Part shown: positions 34,685-43,442 of the stretch, piece by piece | How positions within the stretch are numbered: position 1 is the first letter of the stretch | How the letters are laid out: the number at the start of each line of letters is the position of its first letter | Origin: Oxalobacter formigenes | GTDB lineage: Bacteria > Pseudomonadota > Gammaproteobacteria > Burkholderiales > Burkholderiaceae_D | DNA: 48,649 nucleotides | Direction of reading: 5' to 3' | Assembly (NCBI GenBank): GCA_023667225.1 | Contig: JAMPAN010000007.1 | Span: 1 to 48,649 of the forward strand | Position numbers and translations under genes: made by a program | The notes under the pieces: model-generated | The model's input: the letters and a program-made list of their open reading frames with translations, nothing else | Told to the model about the DNA's origin: nothing | Databases searched by the model: none

Positions 34685-36112
34685 TTAGCCGGTATGGATA
34701 TGCAGCCGTTTCAGGGTTTCGGCAAAGGTGGTTTCCCAGGGGGTATCGTTGGTATCTTCGTGCGGCAGCATTTTCACGAAGGCAGCTGACCGCTGGTTTT
34801 TCAGTTCTGCGCCTGTTATTTTGAAGCCGCGCCTAAGTTCAAAGGGCAGCTGCGCACGCCGGTCGTAGATATAGGCCGGAAGGTGATTTGCGCCAAATTC
34901 TGCGATGGCGTAATGGCCGATGATGAAGATGCAGGCGTTTTTGTCTGTCCGGCCTGTTTGTTCCAGACCGAGCAGGAAGCCTTCCATTGCCTGGCGCAGG
35001 CGGATGAAATCGCGCGAGGCGTTGTTTGCAGCCTGGCTGCCCAGCGCGAAATACAAGGATTCCATTTGCCTGAAATATTGCGCCCAGAAGGCGGCCCGGC
35101 GCGTGTCATATTGCGTGCCTTCGGCCAGTATCCAGAAGAATTGATGGATAAGATGTTCTTTTGTCCAGGCGGATACCATTTTCCTGGCTTTTTCGCTGAC
35201 GGATTGCCAGCCGCGGGCTTCTTTTGACAGCCAGGGATTTTTCCAGCGGGAAATGGAAAAATCCCGCAGGGAGGCGTTGGTTTCAGCCTGTTCGCTTGCC
35301 GCATAGCGGTTAATCAGTTTGGTGAGCCCTTTGTCGGCTGACCAGCTGTGTTTGCTGAGAAGGTCAATGGAGGCTGTCAGATGCTGTCTGAATTCGTTAT
35401 CCGGTTTTTTGGTGATGGCATCGACCTGTTCATAGACCAGTCCTCTGGCGAACCATGAGGCACGGCTGATTTTCAGGCGGCTGCACAGGGCATTGAAGGC
35501 GGAAAAGTCCTGTTTCAGGGCGGCGTGGACGTAGGCCTGGCAAGGGTTGGGGTTGAACAGGTCGGGATGTGCGGCGACTGCCTGCACCCAGTCCGGATTG
35601 AAGTCCGGTGTAATAATGTTGTTTCGGCGGCGCTGGAGAAATGCCCGTAATATCAGACGGTTTTTCCAGCCGGTTTCCCGGTTTTGATAGGGGCCGGCTT
35701 CCGGGTTGGGGCGGCCTGGTTCGTAGGTGAAATAGGCGTGCATCAATCCCTGAAAGCATCGCCGGAAAAGGCGGGGACGGCTATGGAGGTTATCGACATA
35801 CTGTAATAGAAAAGGGAAGGCGTGCGCGTCTTCTATAAGCCAGGGAGCACGGCGGCTGTATAATACCAGACAGCCGTGGCAGAGATGGCGTGCCTGCCAG
35901 GCATCGGATATTTTCCGGTCTGCCCGAAAGCGGATGAGGGCGGCCTGTATCCGGTGCTTGGGCGGCGTATGCAGGCCTGTTGCGGTTTCCAGCCATTCGG
36001 TGAGTGTTGTGGTTTCTGCCTGGATTGCCGTTGTACCGGCCAGGGAAAAGCTGTTTAGCGCCTGTTGTGTTTTTTCTGCAAGCGCGGTTTTTAAGAGGGC
36101 GATAGCTGTCAT
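34685..36112 (-). CDS. zorC: ZorC-like protein with EH-signature domain (Zorya anti-phage system)
   Basis: A 475-residue soluble, helix-rich, Trp- and Arg-rich protein. The C-terminal half has the pattern of the EH_Signature domain: WTKEHLIHQFFWILAEG with Glu-His, then TQYDTRRAAFWAQYF, RQMEGFLLGLEQ-like helices and FIIGHYAIAEFG. That domain defines ZorC of type I Zorya, where ZorC acts in the cytosol with ZorA-ZorB and the nuclease/helicase ZorD. The length is somewhat short for ZorC as I recall it. It starts 3 nt after the zorB stop, with AGGAT upstream. No ZorD lies downstream; the next gene, 154 nt on, is waaC. Confidence 0.8.
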   Translation of the reverse strand: MTAIALLKTALAEKTQQALNSFSLAGTTAIQAETTTLTEWLETATGLHTPPKHRIQAALIRFRADRKISDAWQARHLCHGCLVLYSRRAPWLIEDAHAFPFLLQYVDNLHSRPRLFRRCFQGLMHAYFTYEPGRPNPEAGPYQNRETGWKNRLILRAFLQRRRNNIITPDFNPDWVQAVAAHPDLFNPNPCQAYVHAALKQDFSAFNALCSRLKISRASWFARGLVYEQVDAITKKPDNEFRQHLTASIDLLSKHSWSADKGLTKLINRYAASEQAETNASLRDFSISRWKNPWLSKEARGWQSVSEKARKMVSAWTKEHLIHQFFWILAEGTQYDTRRAAFWAQYFRQMESLYFALGSQAANNASRDFIRLRQAMEGFLLGLEQTGRTDKNACIFIIGHYAIAEFGANHLPAYIYDRRAQLPFELRRGFKITGAELKNQRSAAFVKMLPHEDTNDTPWETTFAETLKRLHIHTG

Positions 36113-36115
36113 GGC

Positions 36116-36832
36116 CTAGATCCTGCATGAACCGAAGTGGCCGCGGGGGATGTCGCTGTTATTCACGCGGGGTTCGTCCAGCCCGTAGTATTCCAGGCGA
36201 AGTTCGATGCGGCGGCTTTCTTCCAGGGAGGCTTTGGCGGAATTGAAGGAATAGCCGCCTACCAGAAAGAGGTCGCGCACTTTTTCTTTTTCTTCCGGTG
36301 TGAGCGGGTTATCTTTTTCTCCGGTGTCTTCCAGCAGGACGCACAGTACCCGCTGGCTGCGTTGCAGGCTGAGATTGAGGTTCATGAGGTAGTCGCCCCG
36401 CTGGTCGGCAAATCCTTCTACTACAATGCGTTTGAGCCATTTTTCTCCCGGCTGCTGCTGTGCCAGCGCCAGCACATTTGGCAGGAAGCTGCGCAGGTAG
36501 CGTGCCTGTTCTGCTGTCAGTTGGGAGCTGCCTGTCTCGAACCGGGCACGGTCGCCGAAATCAATGACATTTTTTTCCCGGTTGATGCTGATGCCGGGAT
36601 GGTCTGCCGCGATTTCTTCCAGCCGGGACAGTATCTGGCTGATATCTTCTTCCCGTTTGGTTTTGCGTTCTTCGGTTTCAGAAACGGTCCGGGTGACGGC
36701 CAGGAGCGCTACGCTCATGACGAGCAGAAACAGCACCATCAGCGCTGTCATCAGGTCGGCAAATGATATCCAGAAGGGTTTTTCGCCTTCATCGGCGTTT
36801 CTTTTCCCGGTTGCTGCGCGCCGCCAAAGCAT
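36116..36832 (-). CDS. zorB: ZorB-like MotB/OmpA protein (Zorya anti-phage system)
   Basis: A 238-residue protein with one N-terminal membrane helix containing FADLMTALM. Asp26 matches the ion-carrying Asp of MotB and ZorB. A linker and a periplasmic OmpA/MotB peptidoglycan-binding domain follow: VVEGFADQRGDYLMNLNLSLQRSQRV, the family N-x-x-L-S-x-x-R pattern. With ZorA it should form a proton- or sodium-driven inner-membrane motor that senses phage DNA entry. It lies 5 nt after zorA and 3 nt before zorC, so the three genes form one tight operon. A flagellar MotB is unlikely because of the C-terminal insert and the neighbours. Confidence 0.88.
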   Translation of the reverse strand: MLWRRAATGKRNADEGEKPFWISFADLMTALMVLFLLVMSVALLAVTRTVSETEERKTKREEDISQILSRLEEIAADHPGISINREKNVIDFGDRARFETGSSQLTAEQARYLRSFLPNVLALAQQQPGEKWLKRIVVEGFADQRGDYLMNLNLSLQRSQRVLCVLLEDTGEKDNPLTPEEKEKVRDLFLVGGYSFNSAKASLEESRRIELRLEYYGLDEPRVNNSDIPRGHFGSCRI

Positions 36833-36837
36833 GGTTT

Positions 36838-38832
36838 TTACCTGTTGGTGCTGCCCGGCAGGATCGGGGCGGGAAGGGTTTGCCGCAATGCGCCCAGTTC
36901 TTCAAGGGTGGCTGCCAGTTCCTGAACGCCGGTTCGCAACAGGGTGATGGAATGGGCAAGCGATTGCTGGAAGTCGTGGTTGGCTTCGCCTACAGCCTGG
37001 GCCATGCCTGTGGTAAAGGTGCTGTGGGCTTCTTCAATGACGGCCGAGATGCGCGCCAGGTAGCTATCTGCCGCGTGCCGGGCATTGACCAGTTTATCTG
37101 CAGCCTGTTCAATCAGGGCCAGCACATCGCCTGTGAGCGCAGATTCGCGGCGGGAGGTTTCTACGGTTGTTTGCAAGGAGGTTAAAAATACGGTCATGGT
37201 TTCGCGGGCTGCCTGGTAATCGGCCAGCACGCTTGCCAGCTCGCCCGAAATGCCGGTGATGGTGGCGGAAATTTGCCCGAATTCGGCGACAAGCCCTGAT
37301 GTTTTGCCCAGTGTTTCGGTCATTTCCCTGCCGGATGCGGCAAAGGCCGAGGAGGCGGCATACAGTACATCTGCTCCCGCGTTTAACCGGGAGACGGTTT
37401 CGCCTGTTATTTGCCGCATGGCGTTGACGGCCATTTTCATTTGATCTACGGCCTGAACAACGCTGTTGGTCAGGAGATCTACCTGCTCGCCAAATTCGCC
37501 TACTACCCGGCGGCCTTCTTTGGCTATTTCAACCTGGTGTTGGCGGCCGGATTCGGAGGCGGCCTGTATTTGGCCGCTCATACTCTGGATTACGCCTGCC
37601 ATGTGGTTGGCAATGTCGTCCAATGTGTGCTGGAGGCGTTCCTGTGCGGCATCCTGTGAGCGGGAAAGTGCGGAGGAGAGGGTTTCTACAAAGGCACCCA
37701 TCCGGTCGTTAATGGCTTGCTGCCGTGCTTCGGCGCCTGTCATGGCTGTTGCCAGCTTTTCGGACATGGCATCTGCGCCCCGGATGCCTGCGGATTCTAC
37801 GTGGTCGGCTATGCTTTCCATGCGTGTTAATGTTTCGCGAAGGGATCGCAGGGTTTCCTGCTGTGCTTCGTGGATGTGGCCGGCTTCTGTGCCAAGCAGG
37901 TCGCGCAGGTTTTCGTTGAAGCGGGACAAAAGGTCGTGCATCATGGTGTGGACGGCTGTTCCCTGTTCGGCTGTGATTTGCTGCACGGCCTGTGTGATGC
38001 CTGCCATTGGAACGCGCAGGCTTTCTTCTATGCCGGCGCTGATGCGGCTGCCCAGCTGTTCCAGTGCAGCTGTCTGTTTTTCTGCCTGTTCTGCCATGAT
38101 TTGCCGCATGGCTTCTACCAGCGCAGTTTGCATGGGAGCGGCCTGGCGGGCTGAAAATTCCGAGGCTTTGACCAGGCGTGCCAGGTATTCTTCGCCGACG
38201 CCTGGCGAAAAAAGGTCATCCAGCAGGCGGATGAGTTCTTCTACCCGTGCGTGAAGGCGGCTCAGGATGCCTTTTTCAATAAAGGTGACGCACATGGCAA
38301 GCGTGATGGCCGCCGCCGAGACGACAAATGCCATGGATACGCCGTGCAGCAGGTGACCCAGGCTGTCGCGCACGATGATGGGGTTTTCCGATATATGGAA
38401 GGCGCCCAGGCCGGTGAGCAATCCCGTAAAGGTGCCGATGATGCCTACGCCGGTGAAGATGCCTGGCAAATGGCGGAAAAAGCCCGCGCACAGGGGAATA
38501 TCTACGATGACTTCCGGACGGAAGATGGTTTCGGCCGGCGCTGTTGAGCGAAAGCAGACGGTTTCCCTGCCGGTTGTATCTGTTTCTGTCTGCCGGTGCA
38601 GGCTGCCGGCATATTCCCGCCACAGCGGCAGGAGGATGCCGGCCTGGGCAAATATTTCTGCCAGGCCGGTTGTGCCTGCCGATGGGCCGAGTGCTTTTAC
38701 CTGGCGGATAGCACGCGACAATTCCCGATTGACGCGCACGGCAGGAAAAATGAAGCGAAAGAGAAAATCCAGCGCAAGCAGGCCCAAAATGGCGGCAAAG
38801 ATGTAAATATGGAGGGGCAGGTTATTTATCAT
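36838..38832 (-). CDS. zorA: ZorA-like MotA/ExbB-type stator with long coiled-coil tail (Zorya anti-phage system)
   Basis: A 664-residue protein with three predicted helices (about residues 8-32, 120-147 and 163-190). HLPGIFTGVGIIGTFTGLLTGLGAF and SMAFVVSAAAITLAMCVTFIEKG are the MotA/TolQ/ExbB core. The remaining 450 or so residues are Ala/Gln/Glu-rich coiled coil, the cytoplasmic tail that distinguishes ZorA from MotA. In Zorya the ZorA5-ZorB2 motor transmits a signal along this tail to recruit the effectors. No clear ribosome site precedes the ATG at 38832. The operon starts 236 nt from a tRNA-Ser gene on the other strand. Confidence 0.88.
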   Translation of the reverse strand: MINNLPLHIYIFAAILGLLALDFLFRFIFPAVRVNRELSRAIRQVKALGPSAGTTGLAEIFAQAGILLPLWREYAGSLHRQTETDTTGRETVCFRSTAPAETIFRPEVIVDIPLCAGFFRHLPGIFTGVGIIGTFTGLLTGLGAFHISENPIIVRDSLGHLLHGVSMAFVVSAAAITLAMCVTFIEKGILSRLHARVEELIRLLDDLFSPGVGEEYLARLVKASEFSARQAAPMQTALVEAMRQIMAEQAEKQTAALEQLGSRISAGIEESLRVPMAGITQAVQQITAEQGTAVHTMMHDLLSRFNENLRDLLGTEAGHIHEAQQETLRSLRETLTRMESIADHVESAGIRGADAMSEKLATAMTGAEARQQAINDRMGAFVETLSSALSRSQDAAQERLQHTLDDIANHMAGVIQSMSGQIQAASESGRQHQVEIAKEGRRVVGEFGEQVDLLTNSVVQAVDQMKMAVNAMRQITGETVSRLNAGADVLYAASSAFAASGREMTETLGKTSGLVAEFGQISATITGISGELASVLADYQAARETMTVFLTSLQTTVETSRRESALTGDVLALIEQAADKLVNARHAADSYLARISAVIEEAHSTFTTGMAQAVGEANHDFQQSLAHSITLLRTGVQELAATLEELGALRQTLPAPILPGSTNR

Positions 38833-39068
38833 GGGCGTTGGGAAAACGGGCCGTTATCTTTTTGGCGCAGCAGCACCGGGTATTATTGTAATCTGAGCAT
38901 CATACCGTTTTCTTTTTCAGGCGGGCAATATTCCTCGCTTTATCTTCCGGGAAAAGCCGGGAAGTGCAGAGGAGAGCGGCGAGGATAGCAAAATCCGGTT
39001 CGTTGCCATTGACCAACAGGAAGCAAAAAGCTATCATTTTACGATTACTTTGCTTCAGTTATGGGCAA

Positions 39069-39162
39069 GGAGATGTGGCCGAGAGGTCGAAGGCACTCCC
39101 CTGCTAAGGGAGCATACGGGCCAAAACCTGTATCGAGGGTTCGAATCCCTCCATCTCCGCCA
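39069..39162 (+). tRNA. tRNA-Ser(GCT)
   Basis: A class II tRNA of 94 nt with acceptor stem GGAGATG/CATCTCC, anticodon stem CTCCC/GGGAG around the loop CTGCTAA (anticodon GCT), a long variable arm, T arm GGGTTCGAATCCC and encoded CCA. It decodes AGC and AGU. Confidence 0.95.
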
Positions 39163-39196
39163 GGAACCTGCTTTACGGCATCCAGCAACGTCCAAA

Positions 39197-39234
39197 AACC
39201 CGTGTAAAACCAAGAGGTTACGCGGGTTTTTTGT
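39197..39234 (+). terminator. intrinsic terminator after tRNA-Ser
   Basis: AACCCGTGTAA (39197-39207) pairs with TTACGCGGGTT (39218-39228) with one G-T wobble, and a T-rich tail follows. It lies 35 nt after the tRNA. Confidence 0.8.
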
Positions 39235-39273
39235 TTTATGGTGTCTGAAACCGTCCATCGACTTCCAAAAAAA

Positions 39274-39305
39274 GTGACGGTACATTTGGGACGATATACC
39301 GTCAC
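39274..39305. repeat. 9-bp inverted repeat downstream of tRNA-Ser
   Basis: GTGACGGTA (39274-39282) and TACCGTCAC (39297-39305) are perfect inverted copies around 14 nt. There is no gene between here and the pflB promoter (about 250 nt). The position behind a tRNA is where attachment-site or integrase-arm remnants occur, but no integrase is present, so this is only a suggestion. Confidence 0.4.
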
Positions 39306-39555
39306 GTCAAAAACTCTTTTCTGCTATACGCGCGTGTTCAGACAAGGATTTGGCGGTTTTGCCGGGCTGGCAGGTTGAGCGCAGGACAGAGCGCATCCAT
39401 CCGGAAAGGTGGGAACGTGCAGGGCGTTTTGCTGCCAGGCATGGGAGGGAAGGGTGCGCTATCCCGCGCCAGTCAATGCTTTGCACAGGGTTGAGTCGGG
39501 TGTTTGGACACTTTGTTGCCGGACTTTTGTGTACTCTGCAGACAAAAAACAAATC

Positions 39556-39564
39556 TGCTATAAT
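39556..39564 (+). promoter_or_regulatory. extended -10 promoter of pflB
   Basis: TGCTATAAT is a perfect extended -10 element (TGn plus consensus hexamer). The -35 place (39536-39541, CTGCAG) is poor, as is usual for extended -10 promoters. Transcription should begin near 39571, giving a leader of about 370 nt. I saw no FNR-type TTGAT-N4-ATCAA box. Confidence 0.65.
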
Positions 39565-39573
39565 AACAGCGTA

Positions 39574-39608
39574 GCAAAAATAAAACAATGTAATTTGTTG
39601 GTTTTTGC
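39574..39608 (+). other. hairpin at the 5' end of the pflB leader
   Basis: GCAAAAA (39574-39580) pairs with TTTTTGC (39602-39608), and AACAA (39584-39588) with TTGTT (39595-39599). The hairpin would sit at the very 5' end of the transcript and could protect the mRNA from decay. Confidence 0.4.
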
Positions 39609-39673
39609 GTAAAAAGCAGCTGGGTCGTTTGCGCGGTGCCGGAAAGTGGGATAAAATGTTTTCCATACCTGAT

Positions 39674-39759
39674 GGTGTTTTTGAAAGCATCCTTGCGGGC
39701 ATCAATCGCGTAGGCATGTTTGGCCTGGTCTGATCCGGATCAGGTCTTCAACAAACACC
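39674..39759 (+). ncRNA. structured leader element, copy 1 of a tandem pair
   Basis: A closing stem joins 39674-39685 to 39747-39759: 12 base pairs with one bulged C (39752), of which the outer GGTGTTT/AAACACC is perfect. Inside, TGCG (39694-39697) pairs with CGCG (39707-39710), with one wobble, around a loop holding ATCAAT. A second palindrome CTGATCCGGATCAG (39730-39743) can form another hairpin. Copy 2, 14 nt later, shares the stem, the ATCAATCG loop edge, ATGTT, and CCGGA in the same order. I do not recognise a known riboswitch; the ZTP (pfl) class core is absent. Role inferred only from position. Confidence 0.6.
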
Positions 39760-39773
39760 CAGCTGAAAAACCT

Positions 39774-39853
39774 TGTGTTTCTGAAAGCTTTGTCACGAGC
39801 ACATCAATCGTGGCCTAATGTTCACTACCCGGAACTGGCTTTTGACAAACACA
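39774..39853 (+). ncRNA. structured leader element, copy 2 of a tandem pair
   Basis: The closing stem TGTGTTT/AAACACA (39774-39780 with 39847-39853) continues as TGAAAGC (39782-39788) with GCTTTTG (39838-39844). The inner hairpin is CACG (39794-39797) with CGTG (39809-39812) around a loop containing ACATCAAT. Compared with copy 1, the inner stem changes G-C to A-T and T-G to C-G, so pairing is kept while bases differ. CCGGA recurs at 39829-39833. A T6 run at 39865-39870 lies just downstream, but no clear terminator hairpin precedes it. The pflB start is 89 nt further on. Confidence 0.6.
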
Positions 39854-39941
39854 CTATTGCGCTGTTTTTTCCGGAAGGCTGTTGTAGCGGGCGTTTCGGA
39901 AAGGCAGTTTTTTCAGAAAACACTTTTGGAAGGTGAATGAA

Positions 39942-42209
39942 ATGAGAAATCCACGCTTGGCAGAATCAGCCACTTCTCTGGATGCATGGCGCGGCTTCAA
40001 GGGCCAGGAATGGCGCGAGCATGTTGCTGTTCGCGATTTTATCGCCCTGAACCGGACGGAATACCTCGGCAATGAGGATTTTCTGGTTGGCCCGACCGAA
40101 CGTACACGGAAGGTCTGGAATGTTATCAAGGATCTGCAACAGAAGGAACGCGCCAACGGCGGCGTTCTGGCTGTTTCCGCTGATGTCGGCTCCAGCATCC
40201 TTTCTCATGCTCCGGGTTATATCGACAAGGAAAACGAAATTTGCGTCGGCCTGCAAACCGATGCGCCGCTCAAACGCGGTATTTACCCGAACGGCGGTCT
40301 TCGCATGGTTGAAGCCAGCCTGCGCGAATACAATTTCCCGCCGATGAGCGATGCGATCAAGGATATTTATACGCAATACCGCAAGACCCACAACCAGGGC
40401 GTTTTCGATGTTTATGATCCGGAAATTATCGCCTGCCGCCGCAGCGGTGTTATTACCGGCTTGCCGGATGCCTATGGCCGCGGCCGTATTATCGGCGACT
40501 ACCGTCGTGTTGCGCTGTATGGTACCGATTTCCTGATTGCTGACAAGAAACGCGAAAAAGCGGAAAGCGACAGCCATCCGTTCAGCGAAGAGGTTATCCG
40601 CACCCGCGAAGAGCTGGCTGAACAAATCAAGGCTTTGCAGGAACTGACCGAAATGGCCAGGGAGTACGGCTTTGATATTACGAAGCCGGCTACCACTGCG
40701 CTTGAAGCTGCACAATGGACCTACTTTGCCTTCATCGCTGCTGCGCGTGAAGCCAATGGCGCTGCTACGGGCATCGGCCGTATCACGACTTTCCTAGATA
40801 TTTATATCCAGCGCGATCTGGACGAAGGCCGGATTACTGAAGCTGAAGCCCAGGAAATTATTGACCAGCTGGTTATCAAGTGCCGTATCCTGCGCTATCT
40901 GCGCACGAAGGATTTCGACTCGCTGTTCTCCGGCGATCCGACCTGGGTTACGATTGCTTTTGCCGGCATGTGCCTGGATGGCCGCTCGATGGTTACGAAG
41001 ACGGATTTCCGTTTGCTGCATACGCTGACGAATCTGGGCACGGCTCCGGAGCCGAACCTGACGGTTCTGTGGTCTGACAAGCTGCCGGAAGGCTTCAAGC
41101 ATTATGCAACCAAGATGTCTATCACGACTTCGGCTATCCAGTTTGAAAACGATGAGCTGCTGCGCACGGCATGGGGTGATGACTGCTGTATCGGATGCTG
41201 TGTTTCTCCGCAAGCCAGCGGCAAGCAAATGCAGTTCTTCGGCGCACGTGCCAACCTGGCCAAGACGCTGCTTTACGCGATTAACGGCGGTGTTGACGAG
41301 CTGTCCGGCGAAAAGGTTGCTGAAGGTTTTGAGCCGATTACCAGCGAATACCTTGACTTTGACGAAGTCATGGAAAAATTCGACAAGCTGGAAACCTGGC
41401 TGTGCGAAACCTATGTTCGTGCGCTGAATGCAATCCATTACATGCACGACAAGTATGCTTACGAACGCCTGATGATGGCTCTGCATGACCGTGATGTTGT
41501 TCGTACGATGGCATTTGGTCTGGCTGGGGTTGCGATTGCTGCTGACAGCCTTTCGGCTATCAAGTATGCGAAGGTTAAACCGATCCGCAACGAGAAGGGT
41601 GTTGCAATCGACTTCGAGGTTGAAGGCGATTTCCCGAAATTCGGTAATAATGACGACCGGGTTGACCAGATTGCGGTCAAGCTGTCCGAACGCTTCATGA
41701 ACAAGCTGCGTCAGCAAAAGATTTACCGTGATGCTATTCCGACCCAGTCGATCCTGACGATTACCAGTAATGTTGTTTACGGTAACAAGACAGGTAATAC
41801 GCCGTGCGGTCGCAAAAAAGGTGAACCGTTCCCGCCGGGAGCCAATCCGGTCAGCGGACGCGATACCAAGGGTTTTGTTGCTGCCGGCGCTTCTCTGTCC
41901 AAGATGCCTTATGCGCACAACCAGGACGGCATTTCCTGGACGGCCAACCTGACGCAGCAGGCACTGGGCAAACTGGTCAGTGATCAGGTTATTACTCTGT
42001 CCAACTGCCTGGATGGTTTCTGCACGGCTGGCGGTTACCATATCAATGTCAACGTCCTTGATCGCGACATGCTGATTGATGCGATGAACAATCCGGAAAA
42101 ATATCCGGATCTGACCATCCGTGTCAGCGGCTATGCTGTTAAGTTCACGCGTCTGACCCGTGAACAGCAGCTTGACGTTATCAACCGTACTTTCCACAAA
42201 GCTGCGTGA
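39942..42209 (+). CDS. pflB: pyruvate formate-lyase (formate C-acetyltransferase)
   Basis: A 755-residue glycyl radical enzyme that converts pyruvate and CoA to acetyl-CoA and formate under anoxic conditions. The active-site pair Cys419-Cys420 lies in [20 protein letters not shown], and the radical site Gly730 in [13 protein letters not shown], both as in E. coli PFL. The ATG at 39942 has GGAAGG 8 nt upstream; a GTG at 39933 is inside that site. Codons are strongly biased, which fits high expression. It is controlled by an extended -10 promoter and a long structured leader, and is followed by its activase. Confidence 0.97.
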   Translation: MRNPRLAESATSLDAWRGFKGQEWREHVAVRDFIALNRTEYLGNEDFLVGPTERTRKVWNVIKDLQQKERANGGVLAVSADVGSSILSHAPGYIDKENEICVGLQTDAPLKRGIYPNGGLRMVEASLREYNFPPMSDAIKDIYTQYRKTHNQGVFDVYDPEIIACRRSGVITGLPDAYGRGRIIGDYRRVALYGTDFLIADKKREKAESDSHPFSEEVIRTREELAEQIKALQELTEMAREYGFDITKPATTALEAAQWTYFAFIAAAREANGAATGIGRITTFLDIYIQRDLDEGRITEAEAQEIIDQLVIKCRILRYLRTKDFDSLFSGDPTWVTIAFAGMCLDGRSMVTKTDFRLLHTLTNLGTAPEPNLTVLWSDKLPEGFKHYATKMSITTSAIQFENDELLRTAWGDDCCIGCCVSPQASGKQMQFFGARANLAKTLLYAINGGVDELSGEKVAEGFEPITSEYLDFDEVMEKFDKLETWLCETYVRALNAIHYMHDKYAYERLMMALHDRDVVRTMAFGLAGVAIAADSLSAIKYAKVKPIRNEKGVAIDFEVEGDFPKFGNNDDRVDQIAVKLSERFMNKLRQQKIYRDAIPTQSILTITSNVVYGNKTGNTPCGRKKGEPFPPGANPVSGRDTKGFVAAGASLSKMPYAHNQDGISWTANLTQQALGKLVSDQVITLSNCLDGFCTAGGYHINVNVLDRDMLIDAMNNPEKYPDLTIRVSGYAVKFTRLTREQQLDVINRTFHKAA

Positions 42210-42988
42210 TAGCGTCTTGTCATGAAGAAGCCTCCCTCCCGCCTGAGGCGGGAGGGGTTTTAGGCGGATATGTTCATTCCGATGAACCCAGCGCGGCAGT
42301 AGATGGGCCGGGTATGCGTTATGCCCTGTTTGTTACAGGCTGCCAGATGCGCTGTCTTTATTGCCATAACCCGGATACCTGGGACCGCAAGAGCGGGACA
42401 TGGCATTCTGTTGATGATGTTGTTGCCGATATCGGCAAATATGCTTCTTTTCTCAAGTTTGGCGGCGGGCTGACTATCAGCGGCGGTGAACCGCTGGTGC
42501 AGGCCGGGTTTGTCCATGAGGTTATGCGCCGTTGCAAGGAAATGTATGGTTTGCATACGGCACTGGATACGAACGGGTTGCTTGCCAGGAATTTGCCTGA
42601 CGAGTGGTTTGATGTGGTGGATATGGTGCTTCTGGATATCAAGCAGATTGATCCGGAAAAGCACAGGAAACTGACTTCCACGCCCCTGGATCAGGTGCTG
42701 GCATTTGCGCAGCGTCTGGACAGGATAGGCAAGCCTGCATGGATACGTTATGTGCTGGTGCCCGGTTATACGGATGCGCCGGAAGATGTGGAAAGGCTGG
42801 CTGATTTTGTCGCTACGCTTAAAAATGTGGAGCGGGTGGAAATTTTGCCGTTTCACAAGATGGGCGAGTTCAAATGGCGGGAGCTGGGGCTGCATTATGA
42901 GCTGACAGATGTTCAACCTCCTTCCCAGGAAACGATTGAGCGCGTGAAAGGCCAGTTTGAGGCACGCGGGCTGATGACGGTTTATTGA
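42206..42988 (+). CDS. pflA: pyruvate formate-lyase activating enzyme (radical SAM)
   Basis: A radical SAM enzyme that installs the glycyl radical on PflB. The CX3CX2C cluster motif is at Cys46, Cys50 and Cys53 ([15 protein letters not shown]). It also has [20 protein letters not shown] for SAM binding, ALDTNG and [12 protein letters not shown]. Conserved sequence starts about at [11 protein letters not shown]. The only in-frame start codon upstream is the GTG at 42206, which overlaps the pflB stop as GTGA and gives 260 residues with about 17 extra residues. That extra part encodes a terminator-like hairpin. No Shine-Dalgarno is visible, so translation probably depends on coupling to pflB. 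Confidence 0.92.
   Translation: MIASCHEEASLPPEAGGVLGGYVHSDEPSAAVDGPGMRYALFVTGCQMRCLYCHNPDTWDRKSGTWHSVDDVVADIGKYASFLKFGGGLTISGGEPLVQAGFVHEVMRRCKEMYGLHTALDTNGLLARNLPDEWFDVVDMVLLDIKQIDPEKHRKLTSTPLDQVLAFAQRLDRIGKPAWIRYVLVPGYTDAPEDVERLADFVATLKNVERVEILPFHKMGEFKWRELGLHYELTDVQPPSQETIERVKGQFEARGLMTVY
42233..42261 (+). terminator. terminator-like hairpin inside the pflB-pflA junction
   Basis: A 10-bp GC-rich stem (42234-42243 with 42247-42256) has a TGA loop, with a possible T-G pair below, and is followed by four T. It starts 24 nt after the pflB stop and lies within the pflA frame. It may act as a partial terminator or 3' stabiliser, keeping PflB in excess of PflA. Confidence 0.7.
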
Positions 42989-43442
42989 GTTTCTTTCGGC
43001 GGCGTATTAGGCATTGCCGTTTTTTTCCCGGATTATTTTTTTTATAGCTTGGCAGACATTTTTTGTTTTTGCCACGTGATGTATTTGTCTGGATGGTTTT
43101 TCCCTGTTGCCAGAGAAATAGTTTTTGAGGTGTTTGTTTATGGCTCAAATTGCTGTGGTTAACTGCTTTTGCAGCCGGGGGAACAAGTTTTGCCAGGTTT
43201 CCTGTTAATTTGGCTATGAAGTGCTATGCTGTTTTGCCGCATTCTTTTCCAGGGACTGTTTTCTGTTTGTTTTTTTGTAGCAGATTGATTTGTTTCAGGA
43301 AGATGACATTTTCCGGCAGGGAAAGCTGGCGTTGAAAAACAGAAAGCGGTAAGCTTGTCCGGATTTTTAGGCAGGGACAGGCTGTTGTGTATGGGTACGG
43401 TATGCTTTTTTGTGTGGTTTGTTTTTAGGGTGGATCGGGATT
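42989..43442. other. intergenic region after pflA, no gene seen
   Basis: This 454-nt region is T-rich on the plus strand. A short frame at 43150-43335 has no ribosome site or protein-like composition. A run of seven T near 43020 follows only a 4-bp stem (CGGC/GCCG), so a pflA terminator is possible but weak. Confidence 0.4.

Noticed and set aside
34571-34789. 72-codon rightward frame between waaC and zorC as a possible missing effector
   Set aside because: Far too short for ZorD or ZorE, on the wrong strand, and overlaps the zorC 3' end.
36116-38832. Flagellar stator genes motA-motB or TolQ/TolR/ExbB/ExbD
   Set aside because: The first protein has a long coiled-coil tail, the second has an OmpA domain and insert, and an EH-signature gene follows; no flagellar or Tol genes are nearby.
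39045-39305. Leftward frames across tRNA-Ser giving proteins with segments such as RWRDSNPRYRFWPVCSLSR
   Set aside because: These are antisense translations of the tRNA-Ser gene, a well-known source of false protein families.
39674-39853. ZTP (pfl motif) riboswitch upstream of pflB
   Set aside because: The class was named for association with pfl genes, but its conserved CCGCCTGGGC-type core and the matching 5' half are not present in either copy.
40794-42197. 467-codon open frame antisense to pflB
   Set aside because: Shadow frame produced by the strong codon bias of pflB; no recognisable domain.
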